Positions 49,464 to 59,233 of a stretch of 64,000 bases of DNA are shown here, one piece after another (position 1 is the stretch's first letter; each line of letters begins with the position of its first letter). A program made the position numbers and the translations under genes. The notes beneath the pieces were generated by a model, which saw only the letters and a program-made list of their open reading frames with translations, searched no databases and was not told the origin of the DNA. Source of the DNA: Celeribacter baekdonensis B30 (GTDB lineage Bacteria; Pseudomonadota; Alphaproteobacteria; Rhodobacterales; Rhodobacteraceae); the NCBI RefSeq assembly GCF_000299875.1, contig NZ_AMRK01000003.1:310001-374000 (forward strand). The letters are read 5' to 3'.

Positions 49464-50756
49464 TCAAGCCTCATCAGCCGTTTTGAGGCCTGTGATCTGC
49501 TCATCCTCATGGCTTGCCTCTTCGGCCCGTTCAATCGCCACCTCTTGGGCGATCTCCCCAACCACAGGCGAGGCAGAAGGCATCACAGCGACATAGGACG
49601 TGGTTTCATCCACCGGCACGGCCGCGCGACGGGTCATCCGCCACAGCGCATAGGCGGCCACGCCTCCCATCAGCACTGCCTGCATCAACCAATAGCCTCG
49701 CGGACCGATATTGCCCATCAACCAACCGGCGATCAGAGGCCCCCCGACGGCGCCCACCCCGTTGATGAACAACAGCCCGCCAGAGGAGGCGGCCATGTCT
49801 TCGGGATCGAGGTAATCATTGGTATGGGCGATCAGCAGCGAATAGAGCGGGTTTGCCGCCCCGCCCGCGACAAAAGCGATGCCCAAAACAAGCACATAGT
49901 TGCCGGGAATCAGAATGCCGACGAGACAGGCGACCGTGCCCATGCCCGCAACGCCAAAGATCGCTTTGCGCCGGTCGATGTGATCCGAAATCCAGCCAAT
50001 CGGCATTTGAAACGCCACGGCGCCAATGTAAATCGCGGCGATAAAGGTGGAGATTTGGCCCAAAGAAAACCCCGCCTGAGTGGCATAAACCGCCCCCATC
50101 GCCATTTGCGAGGCAAAGACGCCGCCCATCAAAAACATGCCGACACAGCCCAAGGGCGAGACTTCAAACAGCTTTTTGAAGGTCATCGGTTTGGAGGTTT
50201 CAAAGGCGGGTGTGGGCGTCACAGACAACAGGATCGGCGCGAAAGAGATCGAGACCAAGACCGAGGGGACGATGAACAAAACGAACCCCGAGGGGTCACC
50301 TTGGGACAAGATCCACTGCGCAACGACAATGCCGACCATCTGAACCAGCATATAGGCCGACAGCGCCTTGCCGCGCACTTCGTTGGAGGCGGCGTTGTTG
50401 AGCCAGCTTTCCGAGGTCACATAGACGCCGGAAAAACAGAACCCCAACAAGACCCGCAGAGCGGTCCAGACCCATGGGTCCGCGACCACCGGGAACAGAA
50501 TCAGCGCGGCAGAGATAAAGGAGCCGAGGGCCGCAAACACCCGCACATGACCGACACGGCGAATGAGCAAGGGGGCGGCACGCGATCCGCCCAAAAAGCC
50601 CAGGAAATAGCCTGACATGACGATGGAGATTTCCAAAGTCGAAAAGCCTTCAAGCCCGCCTCGGACCCCCAAAAGGGAGCCCTGCAAACCGTTGCCGATC
50701 ATCAGTAAAAGAATGCCCAACAGGAGCGGCGAGGAGGAGGCGAGAACTTGTTTCAT
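49464..50756 (-). CDS. MFS transporter
   Basis: A 430-aa protein with twelve predicted helices in two halves (break near residue 190-205). It shows GYFLGFLGGSRAAPLLIRRVGHVRVF (A-motif region), LNNAASNEVRGKALSAYMLVQMVG, and in the C-half IGWISDHIDRRKAIFGVAGMG. The polar C-terminus is acidic. The substrate is not known. The gene's first 16 bp are repeated with one mismatch 65 bp upstream. It follows queA on the same strand. Confidence 0.9.
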   Translation of the reverse strand: MKQVLASSSPLLLGILLLMIGNGLQGSLLGVRGGLEGFSTLEISIVMSGYFLGFLGGSRAAPLLIRRVGHVRVFAALGSFISAALILFPVVADPWVWTALRVLLGFCFSGVYVTSESWLNNAASNEVRGKALSAYMLVQMVGIVVAQWILSQGDPSGFVLFIVPSVLVSISFAPILLSVTPTPAFETSKPMTFKKLFEVSPLGCVGMFLMGGVFASQMAMGAVYATQAGFSLGQISTFIAAIYIGAVAFQMPIGWISDHIDRRKAIFGVAGMGTVACLVGILIPGNYVLVLGIAFVAGGAANPLYSLLIAHTNDYLDPEDMAASSGGLLFINGVGAVGGPLIAGWLMGNIGPRGYWLMQAVLMGGVAAYALWRMTRRAAVPVDETTSYVAVMPSASPVVGEIAQEVAIERAEEASHEDEQITGLKTADEA

Positions 50757-50841
50757 TCCCGGACCCTATTTGGATTCGAAGAGGAGGGAAACCCGCGCTT
50801 TCCGGCGAGGACTTGTTTCGAAGAAATCGGGTCTCTCGCCC

Positions 50842-51915
50842 TCAGTCGCTTTGCGGCAGCAAAAGCGAAGCATCGCCATAGGAAAAGAACCGGTAGCCCT
50901 CAGCGACAGCATGTTCATAGACCGCGCGCATCCGCTCGCGCCCCATCAGCGCCGCCACCAACATCAAAAGAGTGCTTTTGGGCAGGTGGAAATTGGTCAT
51001 CAACGCGTCGGTGATGCGGAACGAATAGCCGGGTTTGATGAAAATATCGGTCTCGCCCAGAAACGGCGCGATCACGCCGGGCGCGGGCGCGGCAGATTCG
51101 ATCAACCGCAGCGCCGTGGTGCCGACCGGGATCACCCGCCCGCCGCCTTGCTTGGTGGTGTTGATCTCATGCGCCGCGCCTTCTGAGACCTCGCCCCATT
51201 CCGCATGCATTTTGTGATCCTCGACATTGTCGACCTTGACCGGCAAAAACGTCCCGGCGCCGACATGCAGCGTCACATAGGTGAACTCCACGCCCTTTTG
51301 CGCCAGCGCCTGGAGCAGCGGCTCATCGAAATGCAACGAGGCGGTGGGCGCGGCTACAGCCCCCATATTGCGGGCCCAGACGGTTTGGTAATCCTCTTTG
51401 TCCTGGGCATCGGCTTTGCGCTTGGCCTCGATATAGGGCGGCAAGGGCATGGAGCCTGCAGCGGCCAAAGCGGCGTCGAAATCCTCGCCTTTGAGGTTAA
51501 AGGCGACAATCGCCTCGCCGTCGTCTTTGGCCACCAAAGTGGCGGACAGCTCATCGGAAAACCGCACCACCTCGCCCTCTTTGATTTTTTTGAGCGGCTT
51601 GATCAGTGCCCGCCAGATCATCCCGCCATGCCCCGCCTCCGCCTGTGGCTCCAACAGGGTCACTTCGATTTTGGCCTCTTGATAGCCCTGCGCCGTGTCT
51701 CGGCCACGCTTGCCGGTCAGGCGCGCGGGCAACACTTTGGTGTCGTTCAACACCAAGCGATCGCCGGGCTGCAACCATTGCAAAAGATCGGTGACATGAC
51801 CATCGGTGATACTGTCTGGCGTGGCCACCAAAAGCCGCGCCGAAGAGCGCGGTTTGGCGGGCCGTGTGGCAATCAAAGCCTCGGGCAGATCGAAATCGAA
51901 ATCAGACAGTTTCAT
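50842..51915 (-). CDS. queA: S-adenosylmethionine:tRNA ribosyltransferase-isomerase QueA
   Basis: A 357-aa enzyme converting preQ1-tRNA to epoxyqueuosine-tRNA. It shows [42 protein letters not shown], the conserved [15 protein letters not shown] and the C-terminal [17 protein letters not shown]. Start and length are standard. Only 25 bp separate it from the upstream large AsmA-like gene, so they are probably cotranscribed. Confidence 0.96.
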   Translation of the reverse strand: MKLSDFDFDLPEALIATRPAKPRSSARLLVATPDSITDGHVTDLLQWLQPGDRLVLNDTKVLPARLTGKRGRDTAQGYQEAKIEVTLLEPQAEAGHGGMIWRALIKPLKKIKEGEVVRFSDELSATLVAKDDGEAIVAFNLKGEDFDAALAAAGSMPLPPYIEAKRKADAQDKEDYQTVWARNMGAVAAPTASLHFDEPLLQALAQKGVEFTYVTLHVGAGTFLPVKVDNVEDHKMHAEWGEVSEGAAHEINTTKQGGGRVIPVGTTALRLIESAAPAPGVIAPFLGETDIFIKPGYSFRITDALMTNFHLPKSTLLMLVAALMGRERMRAVYEHAVAEGYRFFSYGDASLLLPQSD

Positions 51916-51940
51916 AGGGCCTCACCTCAGGCGGATTGGG

Positions 51941-54900
51941 TTACTCGCCCCCGGCGGGCTTTTTACGAAAGATGTCACGCAACGCCCCCGGCGTCAGGAT
52001 GGAGAGCGGATTGACCCCAACTGCGGGCGATTTGGCATCCCCCGTCAGCGTATAGGTAAAGCCAAACAGCCCCTCGCCTTTGCGTGCCACGACCTGCCCC
52101 AGAGCATTGATAAAATAGACGGGCGAGACGACCCCTTGAAGATCCACCTGTCCTGCGGACGTGTCATAAAGCCCTTCGAGGGTAATGCCAAGAGAGGGGC
52201 CTTCGGCGGTGCCATCGCGGATGCTCAATCGCCCCGGACGCAGGGTGAAATCGCCTTGAACCTGCGAAAACTGAATGCCGCCCGCCCCGGTCATCTGATC
52301 AATCAGACCGACAACAGAGACCGCGGACAAAAGCTCGGCCAGCGCCGGGGCGGACTGCACCCGGATGTCTTGGATCACCACGCGACCATCATAGCTGCCC
52401 TCTTCGGGCAAGGCGGTCAGGCCAAAACTCAATTCACCACCAGAGGCGCGTTCCAAAACCCCCGCCGCCGTCACGATGGACCCGGCATCTTTCGAGGTTG
52501 CGGTGATCGTTGGGCCATAGGGACCGGGACGCACCGTGCCGGTCAAGGTCCCCGCGCCGTTCAGGTCGCCCCGGAAAGACCCTGTCACCCCGTCCGCCAG
52601 GGACAGGCGCGCTGAAAAGGCATTCAACTCCTGGCCCTTGGTGATCACAAACCGGTCAAGCTGCACCTCTATTGGAATCGCAGCGCCCGTGCCCGCCCCC
52701 GATGAGCCGCCAAACGTGGCCTCCGGCAGGTCAAGCCGCCCGCCGCGGATTTCGACTTTGACCGGCTGCCCTGCGCCCTGCCCGACCAAGGAGGCCGGCA
52801 CATCAAGCCACCCGCCCAGCTTGAACCGATCCACATCCAGCCGGTCAAGTGTGCCTTCTGGCGTCAACGTCACCCGCCCGCCCGTGGCCTCAAGCCCCGC
52901 CGCAGAGAGCGCCAGGTTGGTGATATCCGGCCGATCGCCCGCCGTGCCTGAGATCGTAAATGTGCCGCGCGTTCCGGCGGGTTTGCCCCATTTGAGCGGC
53001 GCAAAACTCAGCCGCATGCCCGAGAGGTCAGAGGAAATGTCGAATTTCGGCGGCTGGCCTTTACGCAGTGCCACGGACAGGCTCCCCGTCGCGTCGCCCG
53101 CCACGGTGCCGTCCGGCAAAGCGATCTTGAACGTGTCCAAAAGCGCCTGATTGAGAGTGATCCGCCCGGTCATATCCGATGAGCCACGATGATCGGGACC
53201 GAAGTTTTTGCGCCATTGCCCGGCGGCCTGTGCCGTCCCGATCCGTGCCGACCCCGCAAGGGTCAGCCCCGCGGGATCGACAGTCAGCGCCAATTGATCG
53301 GCGGAGAGCACCTGCCCACGCATCAACTGATCCGAGGACACATCGCTCAGCGTGCCATTGAGCAGGAAATTCACATCCTCAAAGGTGACGATCTTATTGA
53401 GCGGAAAGGAAATCGCGCCGCGCAGACTGGCCTGCCCCTTGGCCACATCGGGGCCAAAGGCGGCCTCATTGAGCACGGAAAACGGTTTTTCCGCCACCAA
53501 GGACAGCCCCGCCTCAACCGTCGATTGGGTGGCCAACGAGATGTCCAAACGCGCCGGTTTTTCGGTGATATTGGGGATGCGCACCACCGTGCCCGCCATA
53601 TCAACCGCGCCGCCCCTCGGGGGCGTGACTGCGCCGCCATCCAAGACCACCGTCAAGGCATTGCCAAAAATCGACCCGTAGCCATGCCCGCCCAAAAGCG
53701 GCGGTTGCGCCGGGATATAGCGCAGGTCGAGATCGTCAAAACGCCAATCGAGCGCCAGCGTCGGCGCGCTTTGTCCCGGCACAAACCGCAGCGCCGCATT
53801 GAGGTCGCGGTAGGTGGCGGAGTGGATGTTTTCGGCCATCCAATCGCGGGTTTTGGCGATGGCTTTCGGTGGCCAGAGCGCCATGAGTTCGGCGTTGGTC
53901 ACAGCATCGACATTTAGATCAAGCCCGGCCTGCCAGCCCTCCGGCGTGGCCGCAGCGCGCCCCGTGCCGCGCAGCCATAGATCGCCCTGTTTAAGATCAA
54001 GCTGGCCAATCTCAAGACGAAACGGCGCGAGCCGCAATTGCAGATCGGCCATGCCTTGATCGAACACCAAAGGCTCGGAGAACACGCCATCGGGCGCGAG
54101 TTTCAGCTCGGACAGCTGCCATTGGCTGGTGAAGACCTGCGGCCAGGCCCCATCAAAATCACGCAGCAAAATATGGCCGCGCCCACTGATGTTGAGCGCG
54201 TCGGTTTTGAGGCTGAACTGAGGAAATTCAATCCGTTCTTTGGTGGGATCATAGTCAAAATACCCGCTCGCCCCCTCAAAGGCCAAAGGCTTGGCCCCTT
54301 CCCCGGCAACGATCTGACCGGCGCCAATGGCAAGCTTGCCAGAATAGTGCGCCAGCCGCCCCTTTGTATCAAATTCGGCGCGCATGGCGGCGGAGACGGG
54401 CGCATCCACCACGGATAAAAACGACAAAGCCGGGCTTTGCAGGGCGAAATCGCGGGTGGGCGCATTGTCCATGCTCAGCGACATGACCGTCGCCAAAGAG
54501 CCTTTTTGCGAGGCAAAACTGACCTCGACATCGGAAAGGTCTTCGGTGCCGTTGAACAGTTCGAAATTCAGCGTGATGTCAAAGTTTTCATCCGAGTTGA
54601 GCAGGATCACGGCAGCGTCTGTCGCCTGCCACAACCGCCCCGATCGGGCGTCTTCCAGCGAGACAGTGATTTCGCGCGCTTCAACGCGGGAGATTTTCGA
54701 TAAGGGCTCGGTGGAAAAGGCGCGGTCAATCGCCTCCAACACTTCCGCGGCCGAACCTGCCGTGCCCTGCGCGCCGCCAAAATCCAAGGCAAATGTCCCA
54801 TCAGCTCGCCGTCGCACCGTCACCTGCGCGCCGGAGAGGCGCAGCGTGTCGGGCCGCAGCCGCCCCTGTTTGAGCGCGTCTTTTGAGAGCACCGCACGCA

Positions 54901-55399
54901 ATTCATTCAGCCGGGCGATTTCTGCGCCAGAGCCATCAATCAAGCCGACATTGCGGGCGGTGACACGCGGAACAAAGGTTTTATCGACCAGGACCACGAT
55001 CCGGCCGATGGAGATTTTGGCGCCATCGAGATCAGAGTTGATCTTTGTCTCAATGCGCGAGGTGATCATGTCGGGCAAAACGATGGTCCGCCCGGTGAAG
55101 GCCAGAACCGCGATGCCGATGAACAGCGCCACAAGGGCCATGAGCGCAAGCGACCACAGGCCAAAGCGATGCGCCGGATGCAGGCGCTTGCGAGCCTCGG
55201 CGGAGGTTTCCCCTGTTTCGGTCCCCAAGGGCGGCGCGCCCGCAGCGGAGGCGTCCACAGAGGCGGACGCAGCCAGAGACTCTGCGGCACTCACAGGGGT
55301 CTGCGCTTCGGACATCTCCGCGCTGTGTTCCGGGTCGGTGCCCGACGTGCGATCAGACGTTTGCTCCGACGTGTGATCCGGGGGGGGACGCTCGCTCAT
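51941..55399 (-). CDS. AsmA/YhdP-like large envelope protein (1152 aa)
   Basis: The N-terminus is a polar, Ser/Thr/Ala-rich cytosolic tail (about residues 1-75), then one membrane helix (FGLWSLALMALVALFIGIAVLAF). A very long periplasmic beta-rich region follows, with repeated AsmA/DUF3971-like strands such as LRLSGAQVTVRRRADGTFALDF. It ends with a typical AsmA-like C-terminal segment, VVSPVYFINALGQVVARKGEGLFGFTYTLTGD. Such proteins are thought to form lipid-transport bridges between membranes. The substrate and exact subfamily (YhdP vs TamB-like) cannot be fixed here. Confidence 0.88.
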   Translation of the reverse strand: MSERPPPDHTSEQTSDRTSGTDPEHSAEMSEAQTPVSAAESLAASASVDASAAGAPPLGTETGETSAEARKRLHPAHRFGLWSLALMALVALFIGIAVLAFTGRTIVLPDMITSRIETKINSDLDGAKISIGRIVVLVDKTFVPRVTARNVGLIDGSGAEIARLNELRAVLSKDALKQGRLRPDTLRLSGAQVTVRRRADGTFALDFGGAQGTAGSAAEVLEAIDRAFSTEPLSKISRVEAREITVSLEDARSGRLWQATDAAVILLNSDENFDITLNFELFNGTEDLSDVEVSFASQKGSLATVMSLSMDNAPTRDFALQSPALSFLSVVDAPVSAAMRAEFDTKGRLAHYSGKLAIGAGQIVAGEGAKPLAFEGASGYFDYDPTKERIEFPQFSLKTDALNISGRGHILLRDFDGAWPQVFTSQWQLSELKLAPDGVFSEPLVFDQGMADLQLRLAPFRLEIGQLDLKQGDLWLRGTGRAAATPEGWQAGLDLNVDAVTNAELMALWPPKAIAKTRDWMAENIHSATYRDLNAALRFVPGQSAPTLALDWRFDDLDLRYIPAQPPLLGGHGYGSIFGNALTVVLDGGAVTPPRGGAVDMAGTVVRIPNITEKPARLDISLATQSTVEAGLSLVAEKPFSVLNEAAFGPDVAKGQASLRGAISFPLNKIVTFEDVNFLLNGTLSDVSSDQLMRGQVLSADQLALTVDPAGLTLAGSARIGTAQAAGQWRKNFGPDHRGSSDMTGRITLNQALLDTFKIALPDGTVAGDATGSLSVALRKGQPPKFDISSDLSGMRLSFAPLKWGKPAGTRGTFTISGTAGDRPDITNLALSAAGLEATGGRVTLTPEGTLDRLDVDRFKLGGWLDVPASLVGQGAGQPVKVEIRGGRLDLPEATFGGSSGAGTGAAIPIEVQLDRFVITKGQELNAFSARLSLADGVTGSFRGDLNGAGTLTGTVRPGPYGPTITATSKDAGSIVTAAGVLERASGGELSFGLTALPEEGSYDGRVVIQDIRVQSAPALAELLSAVSVVGLIDQMTGAGGIQFSQVQGDFTLRPGRLSIRDGTAEGPSLGITLEGLYDTSAGQVDLQGVVSPVYFINALGQVVARKGEGLFGFTYTLTGDAKSPAVGVNPLSILTPGALRDIFRKKPAGGE

Positions 55400-55475
55400 T
55401 TTAACTGCTCTGAGGCTTGTGTTGGTTTTATCTTGTCGTAAAGCGGCCTAAAACGAAACCGAAAGCCTGTGCAAC

Positions 55476-55509
55476 GCGTAAAACTGTTCACCGCGTAAAA
55501 GTGTTCACA
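55476..55509. repeat. Tandem 17-bp repeat upstream of bcp
   Basis: Two adjacent units, GCGTAAAACTGTTCACC (55476-55492) and GCGTAAAAGTGTTCACA (55493-55509), differ at three bases. They end 21 bp before the bcp ATG, covering the likely promoter region, and may be a regulator-binding pair. Confidence 0.6.
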
Positions 55510-55530
55510 CGACATTATAAGGAGATCGAC

Positions 55531-55989
55531 ATGCTTGACCAAGGAACCATGGCCCCGGATTTCACCCTGCCCCGCGATGGCGGCACGGATGTGGCCCTGT
55601 CCGATCTGCGCGGGCACAAAGTGGTGCTGTATTTCTACCCGAAAGACAATACGCCGGGCTGCACCACCGAGGCGCTGGATTTCACCGCCCTCAAAGATGG
55701 CTTTGCCGCGGCGGGCATTCAGGTTTTTGGCATTTCCAAAGACAGCGTCAAAAAACACGACAATTTCTGCGCCAAACACAGTCTCGGCATCCCGCTTTTG
55801 TCCGATGAGAATGGCACAGTCTGCGAAGACTATGGCGTTTGGGCGGAAAAACAGATGTATGGCAAAACCTTTTGGGGCATCGTGCGGGCGACCTTTCTCA
55901 TTGATGAAGACGGCAAAATTGCCCATGTCTGGCCCAAGGTCAAAGTCACGGGACACGCAGACGAGGTTCTTGCGGTCGCCACCGCATGA
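55531..55989 (+). CDS. bcp: Thioredoxin-dependent peroxiredoxin (Bcp/PrxQ type)
   Basis: A 152-aa peroxiredoxin that reduces peroxides. The peroxidatic Cys44 is in NTPGCTTEALDF with the usual Pro-Thr pattern; a second Cys in NFCAKH may resolve. VLYFYPKDNTPG and FGVSKDSVKKHDNF-type sequence (FGISKDSVKKHDN) are diagnostic. The ATG at 55531 follows AAGGAG. It is divergent from the AsmA-like gene and overlaps the next gene by 4 bp. Confidence 0.95.
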   Translation: MLDQGTMAPDFTLPRDGGTDVALSDLRGHKVVLYFYPKDNTPGCTTEALDFTALKDGFAAAGIQVFGISKDSVKKHDNFCAKHSLGIPLLSDENGTVCEDYGVWAEKQMYGKTFWGIVRATFLIDEDGKIAHVWPKVKVTGHADEVLAVATA

Positions 55990-56837
55990 GCGCGACTTTG
56001 AACACAGGGCCGCTGACGCTGGCGCAAATGGCCGAGGCGGTGCTGCGCACGGCGGATGGGCGCGAGAAAACCGCGCTCAGCCACCGCTATGCCGAGATGT
56101 GGCGACAGTCGCGCGCGCCAAACGGCACTCCGATTGAGATCGGCACGGCCTCCCCGCCCTTGCAACCGGCGCGCCCGGACAAGCCCGAACAGCTCGACCC
56201 GCGCGATGTGCCGCGGCGCAAACCCGGCAGTCCCGAAGGCCGGATCGCGATTTTGCACGCGATTGCCCATATCGAATTGAACGCGGTGGATTTGCATTGG
56301 GACATCGTGGCGCGGTTCACCCATGTGCCGTTTCCGATTGGATTTTATGACGACTGGGTCAAGGCGGCGGATGAAGAATCCAAACATTTCAACCTGATAT
56401 GTGATCGACTTGAAGCGCTCGGCTCCTTTTATGGCGCCCTGCCTGCCCATGCGGGGATGTGGCGCGCCGCCGAGGATACGGTGGAGGACATCATGGGACG
56501 GCTGGCGGTGGTGCCGATGGTGTTGGAGGCGCGGGGTTTGGATGTGACACCGGGCATGATCAAGATTTTCCAAAACGCCAAAGACCGCGAAACGGTGGAG
56601 GCGATGAACGTGATCTATGCCGAAGAAGTGTCTCATGTCGCCTATGGCGCCAAATGGTTTAACTTTCTCTGTGGTCGCGAGGGACTGGACCCGACCGAAG
56701 AGTTTCACGCCCTTGTGCGCCGGTTTTTCCCGTCGGGCACCAAGCCACCCTTTAATGACGAAAAACGCGCCGAAGCCGGGATGCCGCCGGATTTCTATTG
56801 GCCCCTGTCCGATGAGATGCCCGCCGCCTGGCGATAA
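55986..56837 (+). CDS. DUF455 ferritin-like domain protein
   Basis: 283 aa with a ferritin-like four-helix core of the DUF455 family. RIAILHAIAHIELNAVDLHWDI has the first E-x2-H-type ligands, and DEESKHFNLICDRLEALG the second. MIKIFQNAKDRETVEAMNVIYAEEVSHVAYG supplies the remaining Glu/His. Such diiron folds bind metals; the biochemical role is unknown. The ATG overlaps the bcp stop (ATGA), suggesting joint translation in oxidative stress, which is inference. Confidence 0.88.
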   Translation: MSATLNTGPLTLAQMAEAVLRTADGREKTALSHRYAEMWRQSRAPNGTPIEIGTASPPLQPARPDKPEQLDPRDVPRRKPGSPEGRIAILHAIAHIELNAVDLHWDIVARFTHVPFPIGFYDDWVKAADEESKHFNLICDRLEALGSFYGALPAHAGMWRAAEDTVEDIMGRLAVVPMVLEARGLDVTPGMIKIFQNAKDRETVEAMNVIYAEEVSHVAYGAKWFNFLCGREGLDPTEEFHALVRRFFPSGTKPPFNDEKRAEAGMPPDFYWPLSDEMPAAWR

Positions 56838-56847
56838 AGCGTCAAGG

Positions 56848-56880
56848 CCCCCCCTGCGGCAGGCGGTCGCGGGGGGGGGG
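56848..56880 (+). other. C7/G10 homopolymer hairpin
   Basis: After the DUF455 stop a C7 run (56848-56854) can pair with a G10 run (56871-56880). The 299-bp gap to the M23 peptidase start (56838-57136) holds this hairpin and otherwise no supported gene. It could be a terminator without a T-run or a slippage-prone tract. Confidence 0.5.
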
Positions 56881-57136
56881 CAAATTCGCCCACTATGGTG
56901 GCGCTCACATAGGCAAAAAACCGCCCACAAACAGTCATTTCCCGCCCATGGCTCGCCCAAACCGCCGACAGGGAGGCAAAAGCGTTGCCCGCTTGGACTT
57001 GGTTCGCTAACAGAGTGCAACCGCTTGTTTTTGTCAGTGCCGATTTGGGAAAAGCCACGCAAAAGACGTGCAAAACTCAAAGTTCACAAGGTCTGAAGCG
57101 GATAGAGATGGGAATGAGGACGGTTTTAGCCTAACA

Positions 57137-58441
57137 ATGATACACAAGCTCAATCACATGCTTGAGCGCAGACTCCCCGAACGCCGGGTGTTTCTGCGGT
57201 CTGACTCTGAGACCCGCTATCTGCGGCTTTCTCCCCTGACGCAATTGGTGGCCGTGACCGGAACCTCGCTGATCGCCGTATGGATGATCGTCGCCTCCGC
57301 GATCATTTTGATGGACAGCATCGGGTCGGGCAATCTGCGCGAACAGGCGGGACGTGATCTTGTGTTGTTTGAAAATCGCGTGGCGGAACTGGCCCATGAA
57401 CGCGACATGCGCGCCACGGAGGCCGCCGCCGCCCAAGAGCGCTTTAACACCGCGCTCAAACAAATCTCCGCCATGCAATCCCAGCTTTTGGCCTCTGAGG
57501 AGCGTGTGCGCGAACTGGAAACCGGCGTGGATGTGGTTCAGGCCAATCTGCGTGATGCGTTGAAAGCCCGCGACGAAGCGCAGATCAGCGAAGAACAGGT
57601 TTTGGCCAAACTCAACGGCGACGCGAATGCGGCCAAGGGGATGACGCCGCAGGACATGGAAAGCACCGTCGATGTGTTGGCCGTGGCGCTGGCCGATACG
57701 GCGGCGGAACGCGACGAGATGGCCCTGACCGCGTCTCAGGCGATGAAAATGGCCGATGTGTTGGAAACCGATCTCAAGCTGATGGAAGAAAAGAACGACC
57801 GTATTTTCACCCAGCTCGAAGATGCGATGACCGTGTCCGTCGCTCCGCTTGATAAAATGTTCAAAGCCGCCGGGATGCCGGTCGACTCGATGCTCGCCAC
57901 GGTCAAGCGCGGCTATTCCGGTCAGGGTGGTCCACTGACCCCGATCACATTTTCGACCAAGGGCGGCATGATGGACCCGGATTCGATGCGCGCCAATGCG
58001 TTGATCGACAAGATGGACAAGCTCAACATTTACCGGATCGCCGCCCAAAAAGCCCCTTTTGCCCTGCCGCTCAAAAACAGCTTCCGTTACACTTCGGGCT
58101 TTGGCCCGCGCTGGGGGCGAATGCATGAGGGGACGGATTTTGCCGCCGCTTACGGCACGCCGATCTATGCCACTGCCGATGGTGTGGTGACATTTTCCGG
58201 CTGGTCCTCGGGGTATGGGCGTTTGGTAAAAATTCAACATGAGTTTGGAATTGAGACACGTTATGCTCACCAATCCCAACTTCTTGTGAAAGTTGGTCAA
58301 AGAGTCTCGCGTGGGGAGCAAATCGGTGCTATGGGGAATTCTGGCCGCTCCACTGGCACGCACCTCCACTATGAAGTCCGCGTACAGGGCAAGGCCGTCA
58401 ACCCGATGATCTACATTAAGGCTGCCAACGATGTTTTCTAA
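57137..58441 (+). CDS. M23 family metallopeptidase (peptidoglycan endopeptidase)
   Basis: About 434 aa. A short cytosolic N-terminus rich in Arg (HMLERRLPERRVFLRS) is followed by one helix (VTGTSLIAVWMIVASAIILM) and a long coiled coil (about residues 75-245). The LytM catalytic domain has HEGTDFAAAYGTPIYATADGVVTF (zinc His and Asp) and the HLHYEVR motif (GTHLHYEVRVQGKAVNP). Its stop overlaps the bactofilin start by 11 bp. The start is uncertain: GTG 57068 would add 23 residues. The pairing with bactofilin predicts localised wall remodelling. Confidence 0.9.
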   Translation: MIHKLNHMLERRLPERRVFLRSDSETRYLRLSPLTQLVAVTGTSLIAVWMIVASAIILMDSIGSGNLREQAGRDLVLFENRVAELAHERDMRATEAAAAQERFNTALKQISAMQSQLLASEERVRELETGVDVVQANLRDALKARDEAQISEEQVLAKLNGDANAAKGMTPQDMESTVDVLAVALADTAAERDEMALTASQAMKMADVLETDLKLMEEKNDRIFTQLEDAMTVSVAPLDKMFKAAGMPVDSMLATVKRGYSGQGGPLTPITFSTKGGMMDPDSMRANALIDKMDKLNIYRIAAQKAPFALPLKNSFRYTSGFGPRWGRMHEGTDFAAAYGTPIYATADGVVTFSGWSSGYGRLVKIQHEFGIETRYAHQSQLLVKVGQRVSRGEQIGAMGNSGRSTGTHLHYEVRVQGKAVNPMIYIKAANDVF

Positions 58442-58967
58442 AAGCAGGATCAATGAACCCGGCCCGAAACAGGGCGAGGATGTCACGAAACCCGAAGCGG
58501 CGGCTGCAAAGCCCGCCTTGCCGAAAACTCCGGCGCCTGACTTCTCCCAATCCGCCCCCAAGGCGAAACCGCCCGCATCGGTGCTGTCCTCTGACCTCAC
58601 TGTCGTGGGCAATCTGAAAACCTCCGGCGATATTCAAATCGAAGGGACGGTTGAGGGCGACATTCGCGCCCATCTTTTGACGGTTGGTGAAACCGCGATG
58701 ATCAAAGGCGAAGTGATTGCCGATGATGTGGTGGTCAATGGGCGTGTTGTCGGTCGTGTGCGTGGCTTGAAAGTCCGCCTGACCTCGACCGCTCGTGTCG
58801 AAGGCGACATCATCCACAAAACCATCGCGATTGAGAGCGGTGCGCATTTTGAAGGCTCGGTTCAGCGCGCTGACGACCCTTTGTCGATCGGCTCGAAAGC
58901 CGGCGGGGCGAAACCCCAGCCTGCGAAGGCACCGGAACCGGCCGCCGCACCGGCCAAACCCGCCTGA
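58431..58967 (+). CDS. Bactofilin (polymer-forming cytoskeletal protein)
   Basis: 178 aa. A Pro/Ala-rich N-terminal tail (about 1-55) and a similar C-tail flank the bactofilin beta-helix core (about 58-150): SDLTVVGNLKTSGDIQIEGTVEGDIRAHLLTVGETAMIKGEVIADDVVVNGRVVGRVRGLKVRLTSTARVEGDIIHKTIAIESGAHFEGSV, seen as regular G-D-I/V-x repeats. It polymerises and scaffolds wall enzymes. The overlap with the M23 gene is the well-known M23-bactofilin module. Confidence 0.94.
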   Translation: MFSKSRINEPGPKQGEDVTKPEAAAAKPALPKTPAPDFSQSAPKAKPPASVLSSDLTVVGNLKTSGDIQIEGTVEGDIRAHLLTVGETAMIKGEVIADDVVVNGRVVGRVRGLKVRLTSTARVEGDIIHKTIAIESGAHFEGSVQRADDPLSIGSKAGGAKPQPAKAPEPAAAPAKPA

Positions 58968-58990
58968 TCGGGTCTCATATTTGACTTTTA

Positions 58991-59016
58991 AAAGGCGGCC
59001 TTCGGGTCGCCTTTTT
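58991..59016 (+). terminator. Terminator after bactofilin
   Basis: AAAGGCG-CC pairs with GG-CGCCTTT around a TTCG loop, followed by TTTTT, 24 bp after the stop. Confidence 0.9.
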
Positions 59017-59233
59017 CATATCTGGCTCTCGGATCAGCTCACTTGCGCAGATACAAACGCAGGCGTAGATTATCGTCAGCACGACCGCCCAGAGAGCGGC
59101 GTTTGCGACTCACCGAAATCATCGCCCTGGCTTGGTCCCCGCCTCTTGAGGCCCCCGTCTGGCAACCCTGATTTTCTTGAGGGAGACCCCTTCGGCCTGT
59201 CGCCGGAGGGTCATATCGACATGGGAGATCATC

